Source: a virus. Taken from it: a DNA stretch of 62,329 bases. The stretch covers positions 1-62,329 of the IMG/VR virus record IMGVR_UViG_3300036790_000194, one strand, 5' to 3'. The position numbers were made by a program, and so were the translations under genes. Below the pieces are notes generated by a model. The model was not told the origin of the DNA and ran no database searches. It saw nothing but the letters and a program-made list of their open reading frames with translations. Below are positions 26,536 to 33,874 of the stretch, piece after piece (position 1 is the first letter of the stretch; each line of letters begins with the position of its first letter).

Positions 26536-26722
26536 TCAATCCTCCTATAGAGCGGGTGTATTCATAGGCCGCATTGCGTTCGAGAGCAGCGGAATTGGCG
26601 AACATGAGTGCCGCGGCGCGCTCAAGCGAATAGCGCGGCACTGAAACCGTTGTCGTGCCGTCAGCGCGGTGGTTCACGATTAGTGAAGAGCCTGCGTCGA
26701 TGTCGATGTCAACAAACGGCAT
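26528..26722 (-). CDS. Small hypothetical protein
   Basis: 64 residues from ATG 26722, which shares one base with the previous TAA (TAATG). An extension to 26863 only overlaps the neighbouring gene. Sequence: MPFVDIDIDAGSSLIVNHRADG, then a helix (SLERAAALMFANSAALERN). The two-strand then helix pattern suggests a small ribbon-helix domain. Unknown function. Confidence 0.5.
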   Translation of the reverse strand: MPFVDIDIDAGSSLIVNHRADGTTTVSVPRYSLERAAALMFANSAALERNAAYEYTRSIGGLNG

Positions 26723-27027
26723 TACTCGATATCCCCCATATTGGGGCCACGATCTTCCAAGCCACCCTGAGACATGATCTTTTCCAGAAGGTCGAAATAC
26801 ACTGGCTCGCTTATAGCGAGCGGAACAGACTTTCCAATCTTCACTGCCGCGACGATTGACCATGGCGCGCGCATGGACTCCCTAGCCTCGCTTGACAAAA
26901 TATGGCCAATCTCACCGAGCGTCGCGCCATCTTTCGAAATGACGCCATAGTATTCTCGGCGATGATGGGTTTGAGGACGCCGTGGGGATCGGACCAGCGC
27001 AGCTGCCGGAGGCGGTTTACCGTTCAT
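26722..27027 (-). CDS. Hypothetical protein
   Basis: 101 residues from ATG 27027 overlapping the previous TGA (TGATG). Contains RREYYGVISKDGATLGEIGHIL and a C-terminal helix (PVYFDLLEKIMSQGG). It lies beside the Tad2-family gene and is translationally coupled to it; whether the two act together is unknown. Confidence 0.5.
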   Translation of the reverse strand: MNGKPPPAAALVRSPRRPQTHHRREYYGVISKDGATLGEIGHILSSEARESMRAPWSIVAAVKIGKSVPLAISEPVYFDLLEKIMSQGGLEDRGPNMGDIE

Positions 27028-27287
27028 CAAGCCATCTCCCAGTCTTCATCGAGAAGATCGCTCTGGCTCGCGAGCCACGGAACGATCTGGCCGTCCGCCG
27101 TCTTCATATCGATATGGCCGTGATAGTTGACTTCCGTGTCCTCCCCGAGGATCGAAAGCAGCGGCTCGCGATTGGCCTTGAAAACTGAGCCGGGCACAAG
27201 GAAGACGAACATTCCTTTGCCATTCCATCCGGAGCGGCGGACCCGGGCGCCCGACTTGATGACAGCCAACGCTTCCTCAAATTTCAT
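27027..27287 (-). CDS. tad2: Tad2-family (DUF2829) anti-Thoeris protein
   Basis: 86 residues covering the whole DUF2829 domain: MKFEEALAVIKSGARVRRSGWNGKGMFVF (conserved W-N-G-K), LVPGS, NREPL, then YHGHIDMKTADGQIVPW and a C-terminal DLLDEDWEMA. In other phages Tad2 proteins are described as sequestering the cyclic-ADPR-type signal of Thoeris defence, so an anti-defence role is likely but unproven here. It is coupled by ATGA overlap to the portal gene, an odd place for a counter-defence gene, implying expression from the late operon. Confidence 0.75.
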   Translation of the reverse strand: MKFEEALAVIKSGARVRRSGWNGKGMFVFLVPGSVFKANREPLLSILGEDTEVNYHGHIDMKTADGQIVPWLASQSDLLDEDWEMA

Positions 27288-29698
27288 TCACCGCTTCCTT
27301 CTGGTGTTTGCTTCTTACCCCCGCGCCCCGGTCTTTGCAAACGCGGTTCCGATTTCGGGTTGATCGCCGTGTCGATGCCGGACAATTCCTGCTCGCCCTG
27401 CTGGACGGTCTGTTGAGCTTTGGCAAAGCCCGCGGCTCCCGTGCCCATGGCACCAAACGCCTGCGCGTCCGCCTTGCGCAAATTCGCAAGATCAAGCGCG
27501 CTTAATTGCGGAGCTTGGTCAGGCTGGTTGTCCGCCTGCAATTCTGCGCTCTTGTGCGCCAGCGTGGCCTGGTCGATCTGAAGCTCGTTATCCATCTGTT
27601 GTTGGCGCTGCGTGTGCTGGGCTGCTTCGTTGGCGGCTTGGCGCTGGCTGTCCGCATCCTCGACATCGAGCTTGCGGTTCTCAATCGCCTGAGCGCCAGC
27701 CGTTTTCTGCTGCTCAAGTTGCAGCTTCGCCTGCTCCAATGGCAATTCGAGTTGCGCCTTGGCCGCACCGCCGTCTCCACCTTGGCCCGGCTGCACACCT
27801 TTCGCGCCCTGCTGCTGTTGCATTGCCTGCTGGATTTCCTGTTCGGAAGCCAGCAGAGAATCGGCGTCGTTGACGCCTGCCGATACCAAAACACGTTCAG
27901 CAACCGCCCTGAGTTTGCCGCTGAACAGCATCGGGGCGTCCTTGGCCATCTGCATCAGGAACATGTTGAGCATGATCCGGTGCATCTGGCTGGGCACGTT
28001 CGGGTCGGAAGCGGGGACGAGATTGACGTCCGAGAATTCCGCTACCAACTGGCTCCAATCGCGCCCTCCCTTGCGCGTCATCCAGCGCAAATCTTCGGGA
28101 TGTTCGACGAACAGGTCACGCAGCAGGCCAAGCTCACGACGCTGGGCGCGGTGGTCACGCTGATGTACCGCGCTCAAATCCTGGCTTTGCTGCTCGATCA
28201 TGGCGAGCATGGTTCCGACCGGCATGTTCTGTTGCTGGCCGCCCGTCTGGATTTCTACCGTGCCCGATAGCTTCTCGACATCTTCCTCGATCATCTGCGC
28301 AAATTGCACAAACGCCGGCCCAATGTCACCGTAAGGCATCGCCATCATGGCGTCCTTGATCGATGACATCGAGCCGATATCCACGTTCACCCACTCGCCG
28401 AGCGATGGGTTGATTTCGTTCGTGTCGGTTCTGACGCCTTTGACCTTCATGCCCGCTGGGAAATTGGCCAGCATTCCCTTGTCGATCAGGATTTGCCAGA
28501 TGGCGGTCAACACACGCGTCTGGTTGCCGATCAGATGCAGGAATCCGTAGTCCAGAAAACCTAACCCCGGCACCAACCCGAACTTCACGAAATGCTCGCG
28601 CTCACGAAACATTTCATCGTCCTGTTTCCAGTTGCGGTGCAGCGCGAGAATCTTGTGCGAGTCTTTCTCCACCACGACCTTGTACGGCAGCGGCAAACCT
28701 TCGGGCGCATTCCGTTCGTCGATCCCGTATTCGGCAGGATCGAACGACAGGTAGCCCTCGTAAAATGTGAAACTCGTATCCTGCGTGCGGGATTGGACCG
28801 CCGATATGCCCTGAGATTGCAGAATCTTACGCCGCGCTGGATTGTCGTTCAACTGAGGCACCGTAAGCGGGACATCGAGCCAGCCGCCTTGAAGCTGCAT
28901 CTTCCGCGTCATCATGGGCGACATAACGATTTCGTTCGTCTTTCGCATGGCGTTCTGCAGGTCGGTCGCATCTTCCGACACGATGAAGTTCGCAAGCTGA
29001 ATGGATTCCGAGACAGGCCTGCGCCGCAGCGGACAGCGATAAACCTTCTTGAACATGCTGCCGCCGTAGGCGCGATAGAACAGCGCCCGGTCGGTATCGG
29101 CATAGTATTCCGTGGCCACGTCCGTCATGTAATAGTTGAAGTCGTCCTCGAAATCGCGGGCGAGTTCATCTTCTGGTCCGGTCGAGCCGCCTATCGTCGC
29201 AACCTTCGCCGGTCCCGTCGCTGGCAATAGTTGACCGCGCGCCATGGATTGTGAGCGGACGCATGCCTTGAGCAAGGCAGGGTTTTTGGATTTCGATAGC
29301 GATTGCCGATTGCCGCGCGACGATGAAGCCTCTTCAATCGTCAGACCCAATAGATCAATGCCGCGATTGTAGTTCGCAATGAACGCGGACCGCGAAAGAA
29401 TATCCGCCGCAACGCCGTCCAGATAATCCTGCGATATGCCCATGGTAGAGCCGTCGCTAAGGTCTTCGGCCAGGTTCGTATCGAAGTGGTCGTTGCTGCG
29501 GTCGCGCTTGATGGCAGGCGCAGGCATCTGGACATCGACCGAACCGTCTTCGTTGATGACGATTGTGGTTCCGTCAGTGCCGGCTAGCGGATCAGATGGC
29601 GTGGACTTTCGTGCGCGCAACAGGGCTTGAGGAGCTTCGCCACCCGTATAATCTACGGTCGTATTGTCTCTGCCGTTGTTGTAGCCGGAGAAACTCAT
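27284..29698 (-). CDS. Portal protein
   Basis: 804 residues. It follows the terminase region, and the sequence fits podovirus portals: an N-terminal disordered arm, a conserved core (RDFEDDFNYYMTDVATEYYADTDRALFYRAYGGSMFKKVYRCP; PESIQLANFIVSEDATDLQ-type wing segments; ILALHRNWKQDDEMFREREHFVKFGLVPGLGFLDYGFLHLIGNQ), then helical stem segments and a Gln-rich C-terminal barrel (QQQQGAKGVQPGQGG, LELPLEQAKLQLEQQKTAGAQ). It forms the dodecameric DNA channel and docks TerL and the adaptor. Confidence 0.8.
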   Translation of the reverse strand: MSFSGYNNGRDNTTVDYTGGEAPQALLRARKSTPSDPLAGTDGTTIVINEDGSVDVQMPAPAIKRDRSNDHFDTNLAEDLSDGSTMGISQDYLDGVAADILSRSAFIANYNRGIDLLGLTIEEASSSRGNRQSLSKSKNPALLKACVRSQSMARGQLLPATGPAKVATIGGSTGPEDELARDFEDDFNYYMTDVATEYYADTDRALFYRAYGGSMFKKVYRCPLRRRPVSESIQLANFIVSEDATDLQNAMRKTNEIVMSPMMTRKMQLQGGWLDVPLTVPQLNDNPARRKILQSQGISAVQSRTQDTSFTFYEGYLSFDPAEYGIDERNAPEGLPLPYKVVVEKDSHKILALHRNWKQDDEMFREREHFVKFGLVPGLGFLDYGFLHLIGNQTRVLTAIWQILIDKGMLANFPAGMKVKGVRTDTNEINPSLGEWVNVDIGSMSSIKDAMMAMPYGDIGPAFVQFAQMIEEDVEKLSGTVEIQTGGQQQNMPVGTMLAMIEQQSQDLSAVHQRDHRAQRRELGLLRDLFVEHPEDLRWMTRKGGRDWSQLVAEFSDVNLVPASDPNVPSQMHRIMLNMFLMQMAKDAPMLFSGKLRAVAERVLVSAGVNDADSLLASEQEIQQAMQQQQGAKGVQPGQGGDGGAAKAQLELPLEQAKLQLEQQKTAGAQAIENRKLDVEDADSQRQAANEAAQHTQRQQQMDNELQIDQATLAHKSAELQADNQPDQAPQLSALDLANLRKADAQAFGAMGTGAAGFAKAQQTVQQGEQELSGIDTAINPKSEPRLQRPGRGGKKQTPEGSGE

Positions 29699-29961
29699 GC
29701 GTCGTCGGACGCCAAGATGGCTTCAATCTTCTGCTTCAAATCGGCGGATGGCCTTTCGCTCTGGGCCATCAGCCATACCGCCTGCCACGCGCTTCTGAGC
29801 AGCATATCCATCGCCAAAGCATCTTTCTTCTCATCGCCAGATCGTTTGAAGCCAAGTTCAATCGGTACGTCGTGACCATTCTTGTCCCAAGACACGATGC
29901 GCAGTTCCACGATGTCGCCGCTCAACCTCAGCATCGGCTTGAACCAATCGGGGACCATCAC
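29695..29961 (-). CDS. Small hypothetical protein
   Basis: 88 residues: an N-terminal beta-rich half (MLRLSGDIVELRIVSWDKNGHDVPIELGF) and a helical C-terminal half (LLRSAWQAVWLMAQSE). It overlaps the portal start and the KTSC gene stop by a few bases. I do not recognise a family. Confidence 0.5.
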   Translation of the reverse strand: MMVPDWFKPMLRLSGDIVELRIVSWDKNGHDVPIELGFKRSGDEKKDALAMDMLLRSAWQAVWLMAQSERPSADLKQKIEAILASDDA

Positions 29962-30173
29962 AGTTTCCTATGCTTGAACTTGCCCTTGATGTGGGCGTGG
30001 TAGTGTTTGCCTTTAGACGGGGCAGCCATAAGCGCCGCGTGCTGTTCGGGCGAGACGCCTTCATGGACATACGTGCCGCTGCTGAACTGGACGTGCATCT
30101 CTTTTGCCTGCGGGTCGTATCCGACAGCTTGGATATTGGACGAGTTGGAGACTGGCTTGAGATCGACGGTCAT
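29958..30173 (-). CDS. KTSC-domain protein
   Basis: 71 residues starting at ATG 30173 (overlap ATGA; eight earlier codons rejected). The KTSC pattern is clear: VSNSSNIQAVGYDPQAKEMHVQFSSG, then YVHEGVSPEQHAALMAAPSKGKHYHAHIKGKFKHRKL, with the K/H-T/Y-S-C-like element as KGKHYHAHI. KTSC proteins occur in phages and in lysyl-tRNA-synthetase-like fusions; biochemical role unknown. Confidence 0.75.
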   Translation of the reverse strand: MTVDLKPVSNSSNIQAVGYDPQAKEMHVQFSSGTYVHEGVSPEQHAALMAAPSKGKHYHAHIKGKFKHRKL

Positions 30174-30403
30174 GTATGCATTCCCATAAGGTCCCACTTG
30201 AGCAATTCCAGCGCCCCAATTCTGCGGGCCACATCGACGCCATGCGAGAACCTAGTGCAAGCTGAACCATCGGCTGGGATCAAACAAATCGCCACGCTTT
30301 CGAACTTTCCCTCGCGCGCATCCGCCAACGTCCGCTCCAGAAGTGAAATCACATCCGCGTCAAGTTGTTGTTTCTGCGTCGGGATGGTTCGAAGCTCGGT
30401 CAC
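30170..30403 (-). CDS. Small phage protein downstream of terminase
   Basis: 77 residues from GTG 30403, preceded by AGGAGG six bases upstream, a strong site. Earlier in-frame codons extend back through the structured leader and I do not count them. The protein begins VTELRTIPTQKQQLDADVIS and has a C-terminal domain (FESVAICLIPADGSACTRF) with a conserved helix. It resembles small regulators or phage proteins with that alternating pattern; function unknown. Confidence 0.6.
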   Translation of the reverse strand: MTELRTIPTQKQQLDADVISLLERTLADAREGKFESVAICLIPADGSACTRFSHGVDVARRIGALELLKWDLMGMHT

Positions 30404-30457
30404 GCGCCCTCCTGCGAAGCGCGGAGAGTAACACGGCTTGGGAAAGATGAAAATGCT

Positions 30458-30533
30458 GCCAGTACGAAGGTGCCGAGGATAGAAGCTGCTAGGCGTTTCG
30501 AACCGCCGCAGTCCGCAGTCCACTCGTACTGGC
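30458..30533 (-). other. Long-range inverted repeat (structured leader or ncRNA candidate)
   Basis: GCCAGTACGA (30458-30467) and TCGTACTGGC (30524-30533) are exact 10-bp inverted arms around 56 bases. Inside lies a smaller GGCG/CGCC stem near 30491-30506 and a tandem GCAGTCC repeat (30509-30522). The element fills most of the gap between the terminase stop (30535) and the strong GTG start at 30403, so it could fold in the mRNA and act as an mRNA stabiliser, attenuator or processing site. Confidence 0.5.
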
Positions 30534-30534
30534 T

Positions 30535-32166
30535 TCAAACATCATAGCGCGGTTCAGGCTTCGGACGAAAGGTCTTCGCCCGTAAATTCTCTGTGTCCGC
30601 CTCGGTGCCGAGTTGCAGGACGCCTTGGGCGCGGAGCCAAGTGAGACATTGGGAGACGCAATCTGTCAGATCAGCCCACTTGGACTTCGGAAACTGCGTC
30701 ACCTCGGTTATCACCATATCGGCCCATGCCCGGTCTGGCGCATAGACCATTCCATCCGCAAAGAGGGCTTGGCAGGCGTGAAGCCGTGCCACTTTATCGC
30801 CTCTCGGGTCGATCATGACGATTGTGCATTCGCCATTGCTCAGAAGGCGCCGAAGCTCAGCGGCCAGATCATTGCCCCGCGTCTTGTTCTCAATCAGCAC
30901 TATATCGAGCTTACGCCTGCGGATTGTGTCAGCGATTTTCTCGGCCAGGCCCCAGTATGGTTTGCGCTCCTGATCTGTGCGCATTTCGGGTGGGATGACG
31001 CCTCGAAGCGGCAACCGTGCCCGCCACGCTTCCATCAATACAGTTTTGGGCCGCTCACGCTGATCCGACCAAACTCCAAAAACGACCATGGCGTTCCAGG
31101 CATTTTCGTCTTTCTCGCCATAAGCCGTGTCGATTGACCCTACCAATAAGCTGCATGGCGGGAATGTCGTTGGCTGGCCATCCTGCGGCTCATAGCCAGG
31201 CGCTGGCCACGGCAACCACCAAATTCGTTCGATGATGTTGCCACCTCGCGGCGTTGGCGTTTGCTGAAACTGCGCCGCCGATGCAGTAGGCCCCATCGCG
31301 ATCTTGTCGCGCTCCACGACCTTCTCAGGATACCGCTCGGGAAATGCCAGCTCGTTTTCATCGGTTCGCGGATCGGTCCACCCGATGGACGTAGGTCCGC
31401 GCCAGTCGCCGTCAAACTCCATCGGAATGCAAAGGTGCGTGTAATCGGTCAGTTCGCCGATAATCGTGCCCGCCACGTCCTCTTCGTGGACGCGCTGCAT
31501 GATGACGACGATGGCCGAGGACTCAGGGTCGTTCATGCGGCTGGTGATGGATTCGCGGAACCAGCGGACCGTTTCCTGCCTCACAGTTTCCGATTCCGCC
31601 ATTTTGACGTTGTGCGGATCGTCCACAATTACGCGGTCCGCGCGCTCGCCAGTACCTACACCGCCAACCGACGAAGCGATCTTCCAGCCCGTACTGCGGT
31701 TGTAAACCTTATGCACCCCGACATGTGGCGGCAATCTTACGGTCTTTCCCCACAATTCCTGATACAATCGGCTTTTGAGGATGTCAGCGAACCTCCCATT
31801 GTCGCGCTCGGTGAGGTCGGGGGTGTACGAAAAGGCGAGATATCGAAGGCTCGGGTTCTCAAGCGGTCCCCATTCCCACGCCGGCCAAAACACCGAAGTC
31901 GCCAAGCTTTTCATAAAGCCGGGGGGCACATTCATAAGCAATCTGGTCAACTCACCAGACGAAACTGCTTCCAGATGCTCGCAGATTGCCTCAATCGCCC
32001 AACCCGACACATAAGGCCGGATAGGCTCGACAACGGGCCAGAATTCCTTGATGAACCGCAGAAGCTCGTTACTGCAAGCTCGGCGAACCTTCCGCTTCGA
32101 CAGTTCCGCCGCCATCTTTGCGGCCAAGACCAAGTTCTCGCGCGATACGCTTGCGTAACTCTCCAT
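30535..32166 (-). CDS. terL: Terminase large subunit
   Basis: 543 residues from ATG 32166, overlapping the small subunit gene by about 98 bases; an inner ATG at 32115 (MAAELSK) is a plausible alternative. Packaging ATPase motifs are visible: a Walker A variant NVPPGFMKS near 79-87, Walker B VIVDDPHN near 179-186, motif III VIMQRVHEEDV near 221-231. The C-terminal nuclease domain begins with LLVGSIDTAYGEKD, and later LIENKTRGNDL and VIDPRGDKVAR supply the acidic/basic residues expected of the RNase-H-like fold. It cuts and packages DNA into the prohead through the portal. Confidence 0.9.
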   Translation of the reverse strand: MESYASVSRENLVLAAKMAAELSKRKVRRACSNELLRFIKEFWPVVEPIRPYVSGWAIEAICEHLEAVSSGELTRLLMNVPPGFMKSLATSVFWPAWEWGPLENPSLRYLAFSYTPDLTERDNGRFADILKSRLYQELWGKTVRLPPHVGVHKVYNRSTGWKIASSVGGVGTGERADRVIVDDPHNVKMAESETVRQETVRWFRESITSRMNDPESSAIVVIMQRVHEEDVAGTIIGELTDYTHLCIPMEFDGDWRGPTSIGWTDPRTDENELAFPERYPEKVVERDKIAMGPTASAAQFQQTPTPRGGNIIERIWWLPWPAPGYEPQDGQPTTFPPCSLLVGSIDTAYGEKDENAWNAMVVFGVWSDQRERPKTVLMEAWRARLPLRGVIPPEMRTDQERKPYWGLAEKIADTIRRRKLDIVLIENKTRGNDLAAELRRLLSNGECTIVMIDPRGDKVARLHACQALFADGMVYAPDRAWADMVITEVTQFPKSKWADLTDCVSQCLTWLRAQGVLQLGTEADTENLRAKTFRPKPEPRYDV

Positions 32167-32542
32167 CCGTCAAAGCCTCGAAATCGCCCGGCTCGCCTAT
32201 CTCAGACCGCTCTACGAAGGCATAAACCTCGCGGCCCAATAACTCCATGCATTTAGCAGCGGGTCCATACGCGCCAGCCTCACGAGCCTCCTTGGCAAGC
32301 CCAATGGTCTGCTCGATCACCCATGCTTTTGTCAGCACCGTCTTAGTCGAAACATCGTGGCGAAGCCGGAGTTCGGCGATACGGGATGAAATCTTAGTGT
32401 GCTTTAGTAGCTTCGAGCCATTTACGTCACATGTTGCTGGGGCCGCATCAGGATAGCTCTCTTCGTAGGCATCGTGGGCCTTTTTACCCTGTACGATAGC
32501 CTGTGCGAACAGTTCGTGGCGTTGATTTTTAAGAAGCGGCAT
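32069..32542 (-). CDS. terS: Terminase small subunit
   Basis: 157 residues; a Terminase_2-like N-terminal helix-turn-helix (LKNQRHELFAQAIVQGKKAHDAYEESYPDAAPATCDVNGSKLLKHTKISSRI) typical of small terminase subunits, then a central helix, and a C-terminal arm (LTDGELRKRIARELGL) for oligomerisation or TerL contact. The small-then-large order is standard. It binds packaging DNA and regulates TerL. Confidence 0.8.
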   Translation of the reverse strand: MPLLKNQRHELFAQAIVQGKKAHDAYEESYPDAAPATCDVNGSKLLKHTKISSRIAELRLRHDVSTKTVLTKAWVIEQTIGLAKEAREAGAYGPAAKCMELLGREVYAFVERSEIGEPGDFEALTDGELRKRIARELGLGRKDGGGTVEAEGSPSLQ

Positions 32543-33029
32543 CGGGCTTTTCTATGGATTTGGAGATTGCAAACTCGCTGAAGGCTGGATCCAAGCGTCC
32601 GGCATCCTTCAAGACGATATTGGAGACGGGGGAGGGAATCGAACCCTTATTCGTCCGGTTTTGCAGACCGGCGTTGGACCCAGCCAATTCCCTCGTCAAT
32701 CGGGTTTTTTCAACATTGGAGGCGATAAGTTCTCGTTTATATTTTTCCATAAAAGCTTCCGCGTTGCGCGTGCGCTGCTGCTCCGCCAGCAAAAGTATAT
32801 ATAACTTAAAAACTGGCGTCTGCCTTCGCCGATCTTGTTCTGAAATCGAGGGGCGGCCCTCAAAGGGTGTATGTGTTATAGCGATGTCGGTAGCCACGCG
32901 AACGGTAGCATCCGCAGACATTTCCCATGGGTCGATTCGGACTACCAAACGCCCGAGAGCGCCCCACCGCCTCCAATAATAGCCCCATCGAAGGCTACTC
33001 AACGGTTGCCACGGAAAAACGATCCTCAT
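32529..33029 (-). CDS. Hypothetical protein with tRNA gene embedded in its 3' part
   Basis: 166 residues; AGGAG lies eight bases before ATG 33029, and the stop overlaps the start of terS by 14 bases, so translation through the whole frame is plausible. The N-terminus is Trp/Arg-rich (RWGYYWRRWGALGRLVV); the middle has a helical segment (FKLYILLLAEQQRTRNAEAFMEKYKREL). From about codon 112 the frame is shared with a tRNA-Cys gene on the same strand. Either the true coding part ends before the tRNA in the original gene, or the tRNA arose or inserted within it. No family recognised. Confidence 0.5.
   Translation of the reverse strand: MRIVFPWQPLSSLRWGYYWRRWGALGRLVVRIDPWEMSADATVRVATDIAITHTPFEGRPSISEQDRRRQTPVFKLYILLLAEQQRTRNAEAFMEKYKRELIASNVEKTRLTRELAGSNAGLQNRTNKGSIPSPVSNIVLKDAGRLDPAFSEFAISKSIEKPDAAS
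32621..32697 (-). tRNA. tRNA-Cys (anticodon GCA)
   Basis: Reading the minus strand from 32697: acceptor GACGAGG pairs with CCCCGTC at the other end (6 of 7 pairs); a D arm with TTGG/CCAA; a clean anticodon stem CCGGT/ACCGG with loop CTGCAAA (anticodon GCA); a T arm with loop TTCGATT; discriminator U, as expected for tRNA-Cys; and an encoded CCA at 32621-32623. Total 77 bases. It lies in the late operon within another reading frame. It may supply Cys tRNA for cysteine-containing secreted spikes. Confidence 0.85.
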
Positions 33030-33118
33030 CGTCTAGCTCCTGTGGCGTCAACTGGAACTCTGCCCGCAAGTTTCTCCGCAAAAACTTTGTACTTTTTCAA
33101 CATCGGCATGGCTGCAGT

Positions 33119-33418
33119 CTATTCCGATTTTGTCGGTTTGTCACCAGCGCAACCTGTTGGGCGGTCTTCTTCAGGGAATTCATCCCAGTCCCGCACCCTT
33201 TTGAGAACTGGAAGGGCGCGCTTGAGAACGGACTCACGTTGGGCCGCATGCTGATCATTAGCCTGAAGCGCGGGTATTGCCAACTCCAACGCATTGAGTA
33301 AAAGCGCCCTATCTTCTTCCAGGCCGAAGATGATGGCACCGGCAGAGTCGGGTGATTTCGCAAATAGCTTGTATAAAGGGCCGTGCTCGTGTCGAAACCG
33401 CCAATTGTATATCCTCAT
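33119..33418 (-). CDS. Hypothetical protein
   Basis: 99 residues; AGGT lies just upstream of ATG 33418, which overlaps the TGA of a small upstream frame (ATGA). The sequence is largely helical (MRIYNWRFRHEHGPLYKLFAKSPD, then FGLEEDRALLLNALELAIPAL, QRESVLKRALPVLKRV) with a charged C-terminus. Near the start of the late operon, so possibly an early-late regulator; no family recognised. Confidence 0.5.
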   Translation of the reverse strand: MRIYNWRFRHEHGPLYKLFAKSPDSAGAIIFGLEEDRALLLNALELAIPALQANDQHAAQRESVLKRALPVLKRVRDWDEFPEEDRPTGCAGDKPTKSE

Positions 33419-33552
33419 TGACCTAGCACCCCCCGCGCGGGGGTGTCACGGTCCCTCATGAATCTTCTCTCAGTCCTTGACGATTTCCCCTTTCTCGCTG
33501 CCCGCACATTCGCAGATTCTGCATCCAAATATTTAAGAAATCTGTCCCACAT
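33415..33552 (-). CDS. Small basic ORF, possible leader
   Basis: 45 residues (MWDRFLKYLDAESANVRAARKG, then KSSRTERRFMRDRD). Its TGA overlaps the ATG of the next gene, so coupling is likely, but there is no convincing Shine-Dalgarno sequence. It contains a GC hairpin at 33427-33445. Could be a real small gene or a leader. Confidence 0.4.
   Translation of the reverse strand: MWDRFLKYLDAESANVRAARKGKSSRTERRFMRDRDTPARGVLGQ
33427..33445. other. GC-rich palindrome
   Basis: CACCCCCC-GCGC-GGGGGTG is a near-perfect palindrome just upstream of the 99-residue gene. No T-run follows on either strand, so it is not a classic terminator. It could be an mRNA hairpin or a protein site at the junction between late operon and candidate origin. 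Confidence 0.45.
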
Positions 33553-33722
33553 CGTCGAGAACGGGGGCCATGGAACTCCAGCCTCACACAAGGTGTCGGC
33601 GGGAAGGCCTCAGCAAAAAAGCGAAGCGCCTCTACTCAGTCTAATCTTGTTAAGTGTTAGATCATAGCTCTTGGTGTAGAAGAATAATACTCTGCGCGCG
33701 CGCGCGCAAGCCCCCTTGGCGT
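33553..33722. other. Intergenic region between late-operon leader and repeat array
   Basis: About 170 bases without a convincing gene. On the minus strand a TATGAT hexamer (about 33667-33672) would make a fair -10 box, but no good -35 lies 16-18 bases upstream, so a late promoter here is only a suggestion. An alternating GC tract occupies 33691-33709, of a kind that can adopt Z-DNA. Confidence 0.35.
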
Positions 33723-33859
33723 TGCGAAACCGGAATCCACGTTTTCCGCCGTTCCGCACGGTTTCGCAGCGGTTCAGCAGGTGGTTTCGCATTTTCGATT
33801 TTTGCGAAACCGCACTGGTTTGATTCCGGTTTCGCAGCGGTTTCGCACCCGGTTCCGCA
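33723..33859. repeat. Iteron-like GGTTTCGCA array, candidate replication origin
   Basis: Six exact copies of the 9-base word GGTTTCGCA, four in direct orientation (33760-33768, 33783-33791, 33828-33836, 33839-33847) and two inverted (33723-33731, 33803-33811), with two near copies (33751-33758, 33851-33859). The array lies in a non-coding gap right after the 3' end of the RepA-like ATPase gene and next to an alternating GC tract. Iterons next to replication genes often serve as origins; an operator array for an unknown regulator is the alternative. Confidence 0.55.
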
Positions 33860-33874
33860 TGAAGGGTTTATTCA

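Noticed and set aside
27506-28270. 254-codon plus-strand frame antisense to the portal
   Set aside because: Shadow of portal codons, Leu/Arg-rich without domains.
30480-30520. T-arm-like word TTTCGAAC in the structured element, suggesting a tRNA
   Set aside because: No acceptor, D or anticodon arms at the right distances; a general hairpin is simpler.
31261-32256. 331-codon plus-strand frame antisense to terL
   Set aside because: Shadow of terL, Arg/His-rich, no signals.
33610-33792. 60-codon minus-strand frame over the repeat array
   Set aside because: The peptide is made from the repeats and GC tract; no ribosome site. The repeats are better explained as DNA sites.
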